Shown here piece by piece: positions 6,723-14,769 of a DNA stretch of 16,361 nt. This stretch comes from UMGS1649 sp964481385. Lineage in GTDB: Bacteria; Bacillota; Clostridia; TANB77; CAG-465. A model generated the notes under the pieces. It did not search any database. It was given only the letters and a program-made list of their open reading frames with translations, and had not been told where the DNA came from. Where the stretch lies: assembly GCA_964481385.1 (NCBI GenBank), contig CAYZTN010000027.1, positions 1-16,361 on the forward strand, written 5' to 3'. The position numbers and the translations under genes are program-made. Numbering within the stretch: the first letter of the stretch is position 1; the number at the start of each line of letters is the position of its first letter.

Positions 6723-9602
6723 TTATTTTTTTGCCTCTTCTACTAATTCAAAACATTCAAGAAGGTCGCCCTCTTTAATGTCGTTAAATTTCTCTAACTT
6801 AATACCGCATTCATAGCCTTCTGCAACTTCTTTTACATCGTCTTTCTCACGTTTTAATGATTCTATCTTTGCTGTTGCTATAACTACGTTGTCACGTATA
6901 ACTCTAACTGAACCACACCTTACTATCTTATCTGACTTTACATATGAACCTGCAATAGTTCCAACATTAGATACTTTGAATATATGTCTTACTTCTGCTA
7001 CTCCTGTTACAACTTCTTTAAATGTAGGTTTTATCATGCCTTTCATTGCTGCTTCTACATCGTCTATTGCGTCATATATTACACTATATAATCTAATATC
7101 TACACCGTCTTTTTCAGCAGACTTTTGGACAGCTGCATCTGGACGCACATTAAATCCAATTATTATTGCATTTGAAAGTCCAGCAAGTGTTACATCAGAC
7201 TCTGTAATTCCGCCTGTGTTACTTGCAATTACTCTTACTCTTACTTCGTCATTAGATAGTTTTTCTAAAGAAGATTTTAAAGCTTGAACTGAGCCTTGTA
7301 CGTCCGCTCTTAAAACTATATCTAAGTTTTTAAGTTTTCCGTCTTGTATTTTGTTATACAAGTCGTCAAGTGTTACTGTGCTTCCGCGTTTTATCAGTTC
7401 TAGACGGTGTTCTGCTTTTCTTCTTGCAATAAGTTTATGTGCAGTTTTCTCGTCAGTAACTTCATAGAATACGTCTCCTGTTTCCGGAACAAGTCCTAAA
7501 CCTAGTATTTCTACTGGTGTAGATGGACCAGCTTCTTTAACTTTCTCGCCCTTATCGTTTGTCATAGAACGCACACGTCCTACTATATCTCCTAGAACTA
7601 TCATATCGCCTACATTTAATGTACCTCTTTGTACAAGTACAGTTGCAAGTGCTCCGCGAGTTTTATCTAGTTTTGCCTCTATTACTGTTCCTTTAGCTTG
7701 TTTATGTGGGTTTGCTTTAAGGTCTTTTACATCTGCTACAAGAAGTATCATTTCAAGCAAGTTATCTATTCCCTCACCTGTTTTTGAAGATACTGGTACA
7801 CATATTGTGTCTCCGCCCCACTCCTCTGAAACAAGGTCATATTCCATCAAGTCTTGCTTTACACGTTCTACGTTTGCTGCTTCTTTATCAATTTTTGTTA
7901 TTGCTACAATTATTGGTACATCTGCTGCTTTTGCATGGTTTATTGCTTCTACTGTTTGTGGTTTTATTGAATCGTCTGCAGCAACAACTATTACAACTAT
8001 ATCAGTAATTTGTGCACCACGTGCTCTCATTTCTGTAAACGCTTCATGTCCTGGAGTATCGAGGAAAGTAATCTCACGGTCGTTTACTGTAACTTTGTAT
8101 GCACCAATATGTTGTGTGATTCCACCAGATTCACCTTCTACCACGTTTGTTGCTCTAATTTTATCTAGCAAAGATGTTTTACCATGGTCAACGTGTCCCA
8201 TTATAGTGATAATAGGTGGACGTGTTTCAAGAAGTTCTTCGCTATCTTCTGAATCGTCAAACAATTTATCTTCTTCTGTTACAACTACTTGTTTTGTTGC
8301 AGTAATTCCAAATTCTCCTGCTACAAGGTAAGCCGTATCAAAATCTAGCTCTTGGTTAATTGTTGCCATTATTCCCATTGTAAATAACTTTTTAATAACT
8401 TCAGATGCTTGTTTTTTCATAGTTTCGGCAAGCTCTTTTACAGTTATTATTTCAGGTATTTCAATATCTGTTAAGGCAATAATTTTTGTAGTATTCATTG
8501 TAACTTTAGCTTTTTTCTTTTTACCGCCAGATTTTCTGTTTTCCCCTCTATCATATAGATCCATAAGACCTTCTTCAGATACTTGCATTCCTCTAAACTT
8601 GCTAAATTCAATTCTTGAATTTTGTTCACGCATAACATTTGCATTTTTCTTATCTCTTTTAGTTACTTCTGGTTGTACTTTCTCCTCGTTGTATTTTTTC
8701 TTGTCAATAAGAGAGGCAGAATAATCTCTGCTTTCTTTTTGTACAGTATCTGCAAGTTGACTTTCTTTTATAAATCTATTAACTTTGTACGCTGAGTTGT
8801 CTTTAAAGTCTTTTTTGAAGCCACCGTTTTTCCCATTTTTAAATCCATCTTTTGACTTATTAAATGGACCTTGCTTTCCGTTATTGTTAGCACCATTATT
8901 TCCATTGTTATTATTATTGTTTCTTCTATCAAAACCTCTATTTTCAAAATTCCTATTTTGGCTTCTAAAATCTTTATCTCCAGATTTATTAAATTCTTTT
9001 TTAAAGTTGTTATCTTTTCGGTTACCAAAATTATTATTTTGTCTACTTTCATTTTCTAAAGTTTTATTAATCTCTTTTTGAGGTTGCTTAACTTCTATAT
9101 TTTCCTTAATTTCTTTTGGCTTATCATTCGTTTTCTTTTCGCCAATCAAACTCTCTTTATCTGATAAAACTACCTCTTTTACAATTTCATCATCTTTTTT
9201 AGGCTCTATTTTTTTACCATTTTGAGTTACTACAATATTTTGCATTCTATTTTTGCTTCTGTTAGACACAACTACTCCAAGACCATCTTTGTTATATGGT
9301 TTGTCTTGTCTTCTATTTTCTCTTACTACACTCGTTTTTTGTATATTGCCATTTGCTTTCGTGGTAATATTTTCTACTTCGTTTCCTTTTGCATCTGTTG
9401 TAACAACTTTTACTTGTCTACGTATTATATGTGGCTCATCTTTTGTTGAACTGTTTTTTAACAAAAGTTTATTTGCTACACTCTCTTCTATTTCAGACGC
9501 TCCGTTTTTTACGTTATACCCAAGCTTATTTAACTTTTTCACAATTACCCCAACATCAGCTTGAAGTTTTTTTGCGATTTCTTCTACCTTCATTTTTTTC
9601 AA
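6723..9602 (-). CDS. infB: Translation initiation factor IF-2
   Basis: A 959-residue GTPase that brings initiator fMet-tRNA to the 30S subunit and promotes 70S joining. An N-terminal IF2_N helix domain (about 4-50) is followed by a long disordered basic linker with an Asn-rich core (about 187-260), a second IF2_N domain (about 375-440), then the GTPase domain. G1 is GHVDHGKT (469-476), G3 DTPGH (515-519), G4 TKID (569-572) and G5 SSK (605-607). Domains II-IV follow to the end. G4 usually reads NKID; Thr replaces Asn here. The start is TTG in a TTGA overlap with the ylxR stop: GGGGGA sits about ten bases before it, while the ATG three codons further in is too far from that site. Confidence 0.97.
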   Translation of the reverse strand: MKKMKVEEIAKKLQADVGVIVKKLNKLGYNVKNGASEIEESVANKLLLKNSSTKDEPHIIRRQVKVVTTDAKGNEVENITTKANGNIQKTSVVRENRRQDKPYNKDGLGVVVSNRSKNRMQNIVVTQNGKKIEPKKDDEIVKEVVLSDKESLIGEKKTNDKPKEIKENIEVKQPQKEINKTLENESRQNNNFGNRKDNNFKKEFNKSGDKDFRSQNRNFENRGFDRRNNNNNNGNNGANNNGKQGPFNKSKDGFKNGKNGGFKKDFKDNSAYKVNRFIKESQLADTVQKESRDYSASLIDKKKYNEEKVQPEVTKRDKKNANVMREQNSRIEFSKFRGMQVSEEGLMDLYDRGENRKSGGKKKKAKVTMNTTKIIALTDIEIPEIITVKELAETMKKQASEVIKKLFTMGIMATINQELDFDTAYLVAGEFGITATKQVVVTEEDKLFDDSEDSEELLETRPPIITIMGHVDHGKTSLLDKIRATNVVEGESGGITQHIGAYKVTVNDREITFLDTPGHEAFTEMRARGAQITDIVVIVVAADDSIKPQTVEAINHAKAADVPIIVAITKIDKEAANVERVKQDLMEYDLVSEEWGGDTICVPVSSKTGEGIDNLLEMILLVADVKDLKANPHKQAKGTVIEAKLDKTRGALATVLVQRGTLNVGDMIVLGDIVGRVRSMTNDKGEKVKEAGPSTPVEILGLGLVPETGDVFYEVTDEKTAHKLIARRKAEHRLELIKRGSTVTLDDLYNKIQDGKLKNLDIVLRADVQGSVQALKSSLEKLSNDEVRVRVIASNTGGITESDVTLAGLSNAIIIGFNVRPDAAVQKSAEKDGVDIRLYSVIYDAIDDVEAAMKGMIKPTFKEVVTGVAEVRHIFKVSNVGTIAGSYVKSDKIVRCGSVRVIRDNVVIATAKIESLKREKDDVKEVAEGYECGIKLEKFNDIKEGDLLECFELVEEAKK

Positions 9603-9859
9603 TGTATATTTTCCCCCAATTCACATATTACGTTCAAAAATTTTTCTTTGGTTGTTTTTATTTTTAGGATTTTAGTTATGTCCTTCATTTTTAAGATACG
9701 CTCAATACATTCATGTTTATTACAAATATATACTCCTCTTGCATTTATTTTTTGGTCATAATCTATAATATTATTTTCATCTTTATCTGCAACAATTCGT
9801 ATAAACTCCTCTTTTGGCCTTTTTTTTCTACATGCAATACATGTCCTTGTGCATTTCAT
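9599..9859 (-). CDS. ylxR: YlxR/RnpM-family RNA-binding protein (DUF448)
   Basis: An 86-residue member of the YlxR family, found almost invariably between nusA and infB. The fold is a small RNA-binding one; work on the B. subtilis protein links it to RNase P modulation and to transcriptional effects. The N-terminal RTCIACRKKRPKEEFIRI and the core ARGVYIC (family form GRGaYvC) are clear, with a further Cys in KHECIERILK. ATG follows AAGGTGA, and that binding site overlaps the nusA stop. It ends in a TTGA overlap with infB. The L7Ae-like ylxQ gene that normally follows is missing. Function is family-based. Confidence 0.9.
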   Translation of the reverse strand: MKCTRTCIACRKKRPKEEFIRIVADKDENNIIDYDQKINARGVYICNKHECIERILKMKDITKILKIKTTKEKFLNVICELGENIH

Positions 9860-9870
9860 TAAGCTTCACC

Positions 9871-10950
9871 TTACTCAACATATGTATTTTCTATATCTGT
9901 TTTTGTTTTTATATCTATCTTCCAACCAGTCAGTATTGCTGCAAGCCTTACATTTTGACCTTTCGCACCTATTGCTAAAGATAATTCTTCGTCTGGAACA
10001 ACTATTGTTGCCACATGTGTTTCATCATTTATATCTATTGCAAGTATTCCTGCTGGCGCTAATGCGTTTACTATAAAGCTTGGAATATCGTCACTATATG
10101 CAATTACGTCTATTTTTTCTCCATTTAGTTCTTCACTAATTTTATTAATTCTTAAACCTTTCTTGCCGATACTAGCACCTACTGGATCAACATTTTCATT
10201 ATTTGACCATACCGCGATTTTAGTTCTTTGTCCCGCTTCTCTTGCAACTGCTTTTACTTCAACAATTCCTTCTTCGATTTCTGGTACTTCAAGTTCAAAT
10301 AATTTTTTAACAAAACCTGGATCGCGACGAGAAAGTATTACTTGTGGTCCGAATTTTCCTGAATCCTCAACACGTTGTACATATGCTTTTATCCTTTGAT
10401 GTGATTCAAATCTTTCAGTTGGAACAAGTTCATTTGTTGGAATTAAAGCTTCTACACGTCCAAGGTCAACTATCATACCAACTTTATCCGCACGTTCAAC
10501 TACACCAACAACTATTTCTCCTTGCTTTCCATTATATTGAGTAAATACAAGATCGCGCTCTGCCTCACGAAGTCTTTGAATTATTATTTGCTTTCCAGCA
10601 GATGCTGCAATTCTTCCAAAGTTTTTAGGAGTAACTTCAACTCTTACCGTATCTCCTAATTTATGTCTTTTAGATATTTCTTTTGCTTCCTCTAAAGATA
10701 TTTCTGTATAAGTGTTCTCTACATTTTCGACAACTGTTTTAAGTGCATATACAGATACCTTTCCTGTTACATCGTCAATATCTACATTTACTTCTTCTTC
10801 AGTTTCATAGTTTTTCTTATATGCCGCCTCTAACGCCATTTTCATTGACTCTATCATGTACTCCTTAGTTATTCCTTTTTCTGTTTGTAACTCGTCTAGA
10901 GCTTCAATTAGTTCTAATGCACTAGACTTTTCACTTTTTGTTTTTTTCAC
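9871..10950 (-). CDS. nusA: Transcription termination/antitermination factor NusA
   Basis: A 359-residue RNA polymerase-associated factor that modulates pausing, intrinsic termination and antitermination. The N-terminal polymerase-binding domain covers about 1-135, and includes FGRIAASAGKQIIIQRLREA. An S1 domain follows (143-208, ending QVILSRRDP), then two KH domains with the GxxG loops IGKKG (261-265) and IGAKG (327-331). It ends soon after KH2, without the acidic repeats of proteobacterial NusA, as is usual for Firmicutes. The start is GTG, five bases after the rimP stop; its ribosome binding site AAGGAGAG is made from the last codons of rimP. Confidence 0.96.
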   Translation of the reverse strand: MKKTKSEKSSALELIEALDELQTEKGITKEYMIESMKMALEAAYKKNYETEEEVNVDIDDVTGKVSVYALKTVVENVENTYTEISLEEAKEISKRHKLGDTVRVEVTPKNFGRIAASAGKQIIIQRLREAERDLVFTQYNGKQGEIVVGVVERADKVGMIVDLGRVEALIPTNELVPTERFESHQRIKAYVQRVEDSGKFGPQVILSRRDPGFVKKLFELEVPEIEEGIVEVKAVAREAGQRTKIAVWSNNENVDPVGASIGKKGLRINKISEELNGEKIDVIAYSDDIPSFIVNALAPAGILAIDINDETHVATIVVPDEELSLAIGAKGQNVRLAAILTGWKIDIKTKTDIENTYVE

Positions 10951-10955
10951 TTTAA

Positions 10956-11429
10956 TTACTCTCCTTCAAAATTAAAATCATATACTGTATTTGCAGCTGC
11001 AATATCTACAAAGTTTATATTTACATTTCCGTCGGCAGTCTCAATTACAATAACATTATCATCAGTTACGTCTATAAGTTTACCTTCAAATTCTTTTTTA
11101 TCCAATATCTTCTTGTATAACCTAACCAAAACATTCTCTCCAATGTATTTTTTAAATAATCTAATGTTTTTTAGTTGTCTTTCAAGTCCTGCGGAAGACA
11201 CTTCCAAAATGTAGCCATCATCTAACTTTACAATACTATCTACCTTTTCCTCAATAGCACGACTTACTTTTTCACAGTCTTCTGTATTAAGGCTTTCTCC
11301 GGGCTTATCTATTACTACTCTTACGTAGTTTTCTTTGCCTTCTTTTACAACTTCTGTGTATTCGATTTCATAACCTAACGCACAAACATTCTCCTTAATA
11401 CTATTTTCAATATTATCTTTTAGTGCCAA
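10956..11429 (-). CDS. rimP: Ribosome maturation factor RimP
   Basis: A 157-residue cytosolic factor required for assembly of the 30S subunit, probably at the S12/central pseudoknot stage. The N-terminal alpha/beta domain ends with YILEVSSAGLERQL, a variant of the family signature YxLEVSSPGLeRPL in which both prolines are replaced (Ala, Gln). The C-terminal SH3-like domain runs from about residue 88. It is the first gene of the operon. The start is TTG, supported by AGGAGGG at 11436-11442, six bases upstream; there is no ATG nearby. Confidence 0.93.
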   Translation of the reverse strand: MALKDNIENSIKENVCALGYEIEYTEVVKEGKENYVRVVIDKPGESLNTEDCEKVSRAIEEKVDSIVKLDDGYILEVSSAGLERQLKNIRLFKKYIGENVLVRLYKKILDKKEFEGKLIDVTDDNVIVIETADGNVNINFVDIAAANTVYDFNFEGE

Positions 11430-11462
11430 TTTTTTCCCTCCTATAAACTAAACTTACGATTA

Positions 11463-11489
11463 AGTGAGAGGGCTACAACCCCTCTCACT
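11463..11489 (-). promoter_or_regulatory. 10-bp leader hairpin in the rimP-nusA operon 5' UTR
   Basis: AGTGAGAGGG (11463-11472) and CCCTCTCACT (11480-11489) form a perfect 10-bp stem with a 7-base loop. It lies between the promoter and the rimP ribosome binding site, starting about 20 bases into the transcript. On the minus strand no U-run follows directly (TTAATCGTAAG), so it is not a standard terminator. It may be a pause site, an RNA-stability element, a target for NusA feedback, or a weak stop for read-through from the upstream gene. Which of these applies is inference. Confidence 0.6.
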
Positions 11490-11518
11490 CATTTTGCTCT
11501 CTTCTAACTGATAACATA

Positions 11519-11547
11519 ATTGTACCATAATTTAACGTACTTTGCAA
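11519..11547 (-). promoter_or_regulatory. Sigma-A promoter of the rimP-nusA-infB-truB operon
   Basis: On the minus strand TTGCAA (11547-11542), a 17-bp spacer, then TACAAT (11524-11519) preceded by an extended -10 TG. This is the best promoter match in the window. Transcription should start near 11512, giving a leader of about 83 bases that contains the hairpin at 11463-11489. Confidence 0.8.
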
Positions 11548-11607
11548 GCATTTTTAGAAAAAATTTCCCATTATGTCTGAACCTATTTAACACCTTTTTA
11601 AATCAAT

Positions 11608-13680
11608 TTATTTTATATAAAGTGCTACTCTGAACCCTCTTCTATTATATGCATCATAAGCATTATTGTATCCACGATCTGATGAAGGATAAGAAGAACC
11701 GCTACGATTACAGTTACCTCCTCTATCTACACGCGAAGACGCATTAGCTTCCATTGTCCATTCACTCACATTACCAGCTAAGTCATATATGTTTTTTGCC
11801 TTCCAAGCTGAATTAACTCCCGTTTTGTACTGCATATTTGATGTACCACTACCACTAGTTGCATCTCCTTGCGAATCACTATAGTTTCCCCATAATACAG
11901 AATCTGTTATATCTTTCTCTGTAGCAACAAAGTTCATTGTAGCATCCCACTGAACACCATAGCATAATGTTGAAACTACGCTTTTATGATTTGGATACAT
12001 GCTTTGAGACAAATAGACTGCTCCTGCTATTTTTTGATCCGTAACAGTGCTTGTTCCACCGACATAATATGTTCCCTCTTTCGGTTCTATTTCATCAGTG
12101 CTTAAAGCCCAAGGTACATAGTTATATACATATACGTCTTTTTTACTCACAACAGTGGATTTAGTCGTTATCGTTTGTCTAGCTTCTCGTGCATCGCCGT
12201 CTCCAGCTTCAAAACGTCCTATATAAAAACCATGATATTTTTGCACAGACTGACACATTGCATAGTACTCAGTTGCTTCATTTTCGTATCCATTTTTATA
12301 TGGTTCTGAGTAATTACTATTAAGACTACCTGTCATTTTGAATACTCCATTATTTGACTGTGGTGTTCCTCTTTGAAACACAGCTAAAAAACCAGTATCC
12401 AAATTGTTTTTATCAATTTCACCAGTTGCAACATAATCTACTGGTACCCATACAAATTGGTTGCCATCACATTTATAATCTACTCCTTTTTCTTTGTCTT
12501 TTATATCATCAGATATCACAAGGCCTGTACTTTTTGTTCCTCCAACATAATAAAAGTCTGTAGGTACCATACTTGTATCTAGTTGAGTTTTAGCAACTAC
12601 CGTCACGTTTCCTGTAACTTCTTCTATTTTAACAATATTTGTATCTTTATTATATGCAGAATTTGAAATATCCAAATTATTCATTAAAACTTTTACTTCA
12701 TCTAACATATAATCGTAATTTGGCGCAATTTTTGCTTCATACTTATTTCCATACTGCACACTTGTAGCTGAATTTGATGTAGTTGCATATTCAAGAACGT
12801 TTATTACACTATATACGTTAGCTGTCGCACTAGCAGTAATTATTACATCTCCTGTGATATGTTCTATTTCAATTACATTTTTCAATTTATCATAAACTGT
12901 ATCCGTTATATCTAAACCAGCCATTGTTATACTAACGCTCGTTAACTTGTGGCCTGTTTTTGCAGAAAGCTTAGCTGTATAACTAGAATTAATTGTTGTT
13001 TCTATTGTGGTATTCGAATTTACTACCTCATTCAATTCATTTGTTATCGTATATGTATCAGAATTTGTTGTTGCAGTTATTATTACGTTATCTGTCACAC
13101 TTTCAATTGTTATTGTATTGTTTTCTTCATTATATGCTGATGCTGTTATATTTACACCACCCATTACTACAATTACTTTTTGCAATGTATATCCTTCTTC
13201 TGCGCTTAACGATGCGGTATATCTTGATTGATACGCAGCTGTTTTTGCTACGTTATTTGTAACGCAATGTATAAGCCTGTTTCTCACACTTATCTCACTT
13301 GGTATCATTCCTAACTCTTGTATAATCTCTGCTTCTGTTTCATTATCCGTTATATACACAAGTTTTCCTTTTATTACTTTCAAGCCCTCTTTATACTCAT
13401 CTGGTACAATTCCAAATATGTCTGTATACTCAGAATCTTCATATGTTAAGTTCACTTTTGTTTCATCGAAATATGTATCTGACAATATCTTTTTATTTAA
13501 GTATATGTCGTACGTTTCCATATATGTAAGCATATTCGATTTAAATATCACTTTATCTGTTTCATCTACTAAACTTACATCATAAAAGCTTGTTACTACC
13601 ACTGTAGCCAAAATACTTAATACTAGCATTGTTATTATTAAAATAATAAGAGAAATACCTTTTTTATTTTTAAATATCAT
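11608..13680 (-). CDS. Prepilin-like surface protein with three beta repeats and a SUMF1/C-type-lectin domain; candidate DGR target
   Basis: A 690-residue protein. Residues 1-32 form a prepilin-like leader: basic FKNKKG then a hydrophobic helix ISLIILIITMLVLSILA, with possible cleavage after Gly8, but no Glu at +5. Residues ~40-130 are unassigned. Three related ~75-residue beta-rich repeats follow (about 132-205, 210-286, 290-366), each with a Y-T/E-A-K/S-L/I strand, a V-xx-M-xx-x-(D/N)-I turn and a V-T-(G/D)-(D/N)-V strand. About 405-690 is an FGE-sulfatase (SUMF1)-type C-type-lectin fold with DLAGNVSEW (633-641), RGG (653-655) and GFRVA (682-686). The paired catalytic cysteines of formylglycine enzymes are not present in this region, so a binding role is more likely than catalysis. 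ATG follows AAAGGAG ten bases away, 23 bp after the rlmN stop. Confidence 0.85.
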   Translation of the reverse strand: MIFKNKKGISLIILIITMLVLSILATVVVTSFYDVSLVDETDKVIFKSNMLTYMETYDIYLNKKILSDTYFDETKVNLTYEDSEYTDIFGIVPDEYKEGLKVIKGKLVYITDNETEAEIIQELGMIPSEISVRNRLIHCVTNNVAKTAAYQSRYTASLSAEEGYTLQKVIVVMGGVNITASAYNEENNTITIESVTDNVIITATTNSDTYTITNELNEVVNSNTTIETTINSSYTAKLSAKTGHKLTSVSITMAGLDITDTVYDKLKNVIEIEHITGDVIITASATANVYSVINVLEYATTSNSATSVQYGNKYEAKIAPNYDYMLDEVKVLMNNLDISNSAYNKDTNIVKIEEVTGNVTVVAKTQLDTSMVPTDFYYVGGTKSTGLVISDDIKDKEKGVDYKCDGNQFVWVPVDYVATGEIDKNNLDTGFLAVFQRGTPQSNNGVFKMTGSLNSNYSEPYKNGYENEATEYYAMCQSVQKYHGFYIGRFEAGDGDAREARQTITTKSTVVSKKDVYVYNYVPWALSTDEIEPKEGTYYVGGTSTVTDQKIAGAVYLSQSMYPNHKSVVSTLCYGVQWDATMNFVATEKDITDSVLWGNYSDSQGDATSGSGTSNMQYKTGVNSAWKAKNIYDLAGNVSEWTMEANASSRVDRGGNCNRSGSSYPSSDRGYNNAYDAYNRRGFRVALYIK
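11632..11727 (-). other. Candidate diversity-generating retroelement variable region
   Basis: This covers residues 652-683 of the 690-residue protein, in the ligand-facing end of the SUMF1/C-type-lectin fold where known DGR targets vary. From residue 656 to 679, 20 of 24 codons end in T or C; in the 21 codons just upstream (631-651) the count is 10. The NNT codons are TGT, CGT, TCT, TAT, GAT, GCT and AAT, all reachable from AAT by changing only the two adenines. Fixed-looking residues (RGG, GFRVALYIK) flank it. No template repeat or RT is within the window. Confidence 0.5.
12583..13287 (-). repeat. Three tandem ~75-residue protein repeats
   Basis: The three units correspond to residues about 132-205, 210-286 and 290-366 of the prepilin/SUMF1 protein. 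Shared landmarks are the strands YTASLSAEEGYTLQKV, YTAKLSAKTGHKLTSV and YEAKIAPNYDYMLDEV, then MGGVNIT, MAGLDIT and MNNLDIS, then SVTDNVIITA, HITGDVIITA and EVTGNVTVVA. Such repeats occur in surface proteins of gut Firmicutes, where they probably act as stalks. They are divergent at DNA level, so duplication is not recent. Confidence 0.8.
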
Positions 13681-13703
13681 AATTTTCTTTCTCCTTTTTT
13701 AAA

Positions 13704-14744
13704 TTAAACTTCACCATCTAAGTGCTTCTGTCTTAATTGCCCACATGCTGCGTCTATATCTGAACCTAGTTCTCTTCTTACTGTTGCAACTATTCCTGAA
13801 CTATTTATAATATTCATAAAGCGTTCTATATCTTTTTCTTTACTCTTTTTAAACACCCCGTCTTTCAACTCATTTACTGGTATAAGGTTTACATGTGCAA
13901 GCATTCCGCGAAGGAGTTTAGCAAGTGCAAATGCAGTTTCCTCATCATCGTTTACACCAGCAATTAGTGCAAACTCAAAACTTATTCTTCTACCTGTTTT
14001 TGCTGTATAATAGTTACATGCATCTAACAGTTCTTTTATCGAATACCTATTTGCAACTGGCATTATTTCACGTCTTTTTTCGTCTGTTACCGCATGTAGT
14101 GATATAGACAGGGTTGCTTGTAGCATTTCATCGGCAAGCTTATATATATTTGGCACTATTCCAGATGTAGAAAGGCTTATGTGTCTTGCACCAATTCCTA
14201 GTCCTTCTGGGCAGTTTATAAGCTTCACGGATTTTACTACGTTATCAAAGTTATCTAGTGGCTCACCTATTCCCATATACACTACATTAGATATTTTTTC
14301 TCCCATGTATTTTTCTACGGCAATAATTTGTCCTTCAATTTCAGATGAGTGCAAATTCCTCGTCCAGCCGTTTTTTGTAGACGCACAAAACTTACAGCCC
14401 ATCTTACAACCCACTTGAGTAGATACACACAAGGTATTTCCATAGTTATATACCATAAATACGCTTTCTATTGCGTTGTTATCTGGCAATCTTATTAAAA
14501 ACTTATGTGTTCCATCTTTAGCAGATTTTTGCACTTGTAATATTTCCAAATTTAAAATATATGTATTTTCTTTTAATTTTTCTCTTAGAGATTTGGATAT
14601 ATCCGTCATTTCATCAAAAGATGTAACATGCATTCTGTGTAACCACTTAAATATTTGTTTTGCATGAAATTTCTTTTCACCTAAAGACTCAATATATTCT
14701 CCCAATTCTTCTAAAGTAAATTCATTTATATTTATCTTTTCCAT
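13704..14744 (-). CDS. rlmN: Dual-specificity 23S rRNA A2503 / tRNA A37 C2-methyltransferase RlmN
   Basis: A 346-residue radical-SAM enzyme that methylates C2 of A2503 in 23S rRNA and of A37 in some tRNAs. The [4Fe-4S] motif CxxxCxxC is at Cys113, Cys117 and Cys120 in VGCKMGCKFCASTKNGW. The SAM-contacting GIGEP is at 158-162. The methyl-carrying Cys is most likely Cys334 in AACGQLRQKH near the C-terminus. The N-terminal HhH-like domain (EEYIESLGEKKFHAKQ-type) is present. RlmN and the resistance enzyme Cfr share these motifs; housekeeping RlmN is far more likely from context and length. It starts 25 bp after the upstream ATPase gene and is followed after 23 bp by the prepilin/SUMF1 gene, so all three may share a transcript. 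Confidence 0.94.
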   Translation of the reverse strand: MEKININEFTLEELGEYIESLGEKKFHAKQIFKWLHRMHVTSFDEMTDISKSLREKLKENTYILNLEILQVQKSAKDGTHKFLIRLPDNNAIESVFMVYNYGNTLCVSTQVGCKMGCKFCASTKNGWTRNLHSSEIEGQIIAVEKYMGEKISNVVYMGIGEPLDNFDNVVKSVKLINCPEGLGIGARHISLSTSGIVPNIYKLADEMLQATLSISLHAVTDEKRREIMPVANRYSIKELLDACNYYTAKTGRRISFEFALIAGVNDDEETAFALAKLLRGMLAHVNLIPVNELKDGVFKKSKEKDIERFMNIINSSGIVATVRRELGSDIDAACGQLRQKHLDGEV

Positions 14745-14769
14745 TTATTTACCTTTCTTTTTACAACTA

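Noticed and set aside
7784..8331. Plus-strand open frames opposite the IF2 GTPase domain
   Set aside because: They lie opposite highly conserved infB codons, are Leu/Ser-rich shadows, and lack start signals.
8768..9052. 94-codon alternative-frame reading on the minus strand inside infB
   Set aside because: It is an Ile/Lys-rich frame shadow of the low-complexity IF2 linker, with no ribosome binding site of its own.
11608..12470. Catalytic formylglycine-generating enzyme
   Set aside because: The fold resembles SUMF1, but only one Cys is present where the catalytic pair should be, and that Cys lies within the apparently randomised region; no sulfatase gene is nearby.
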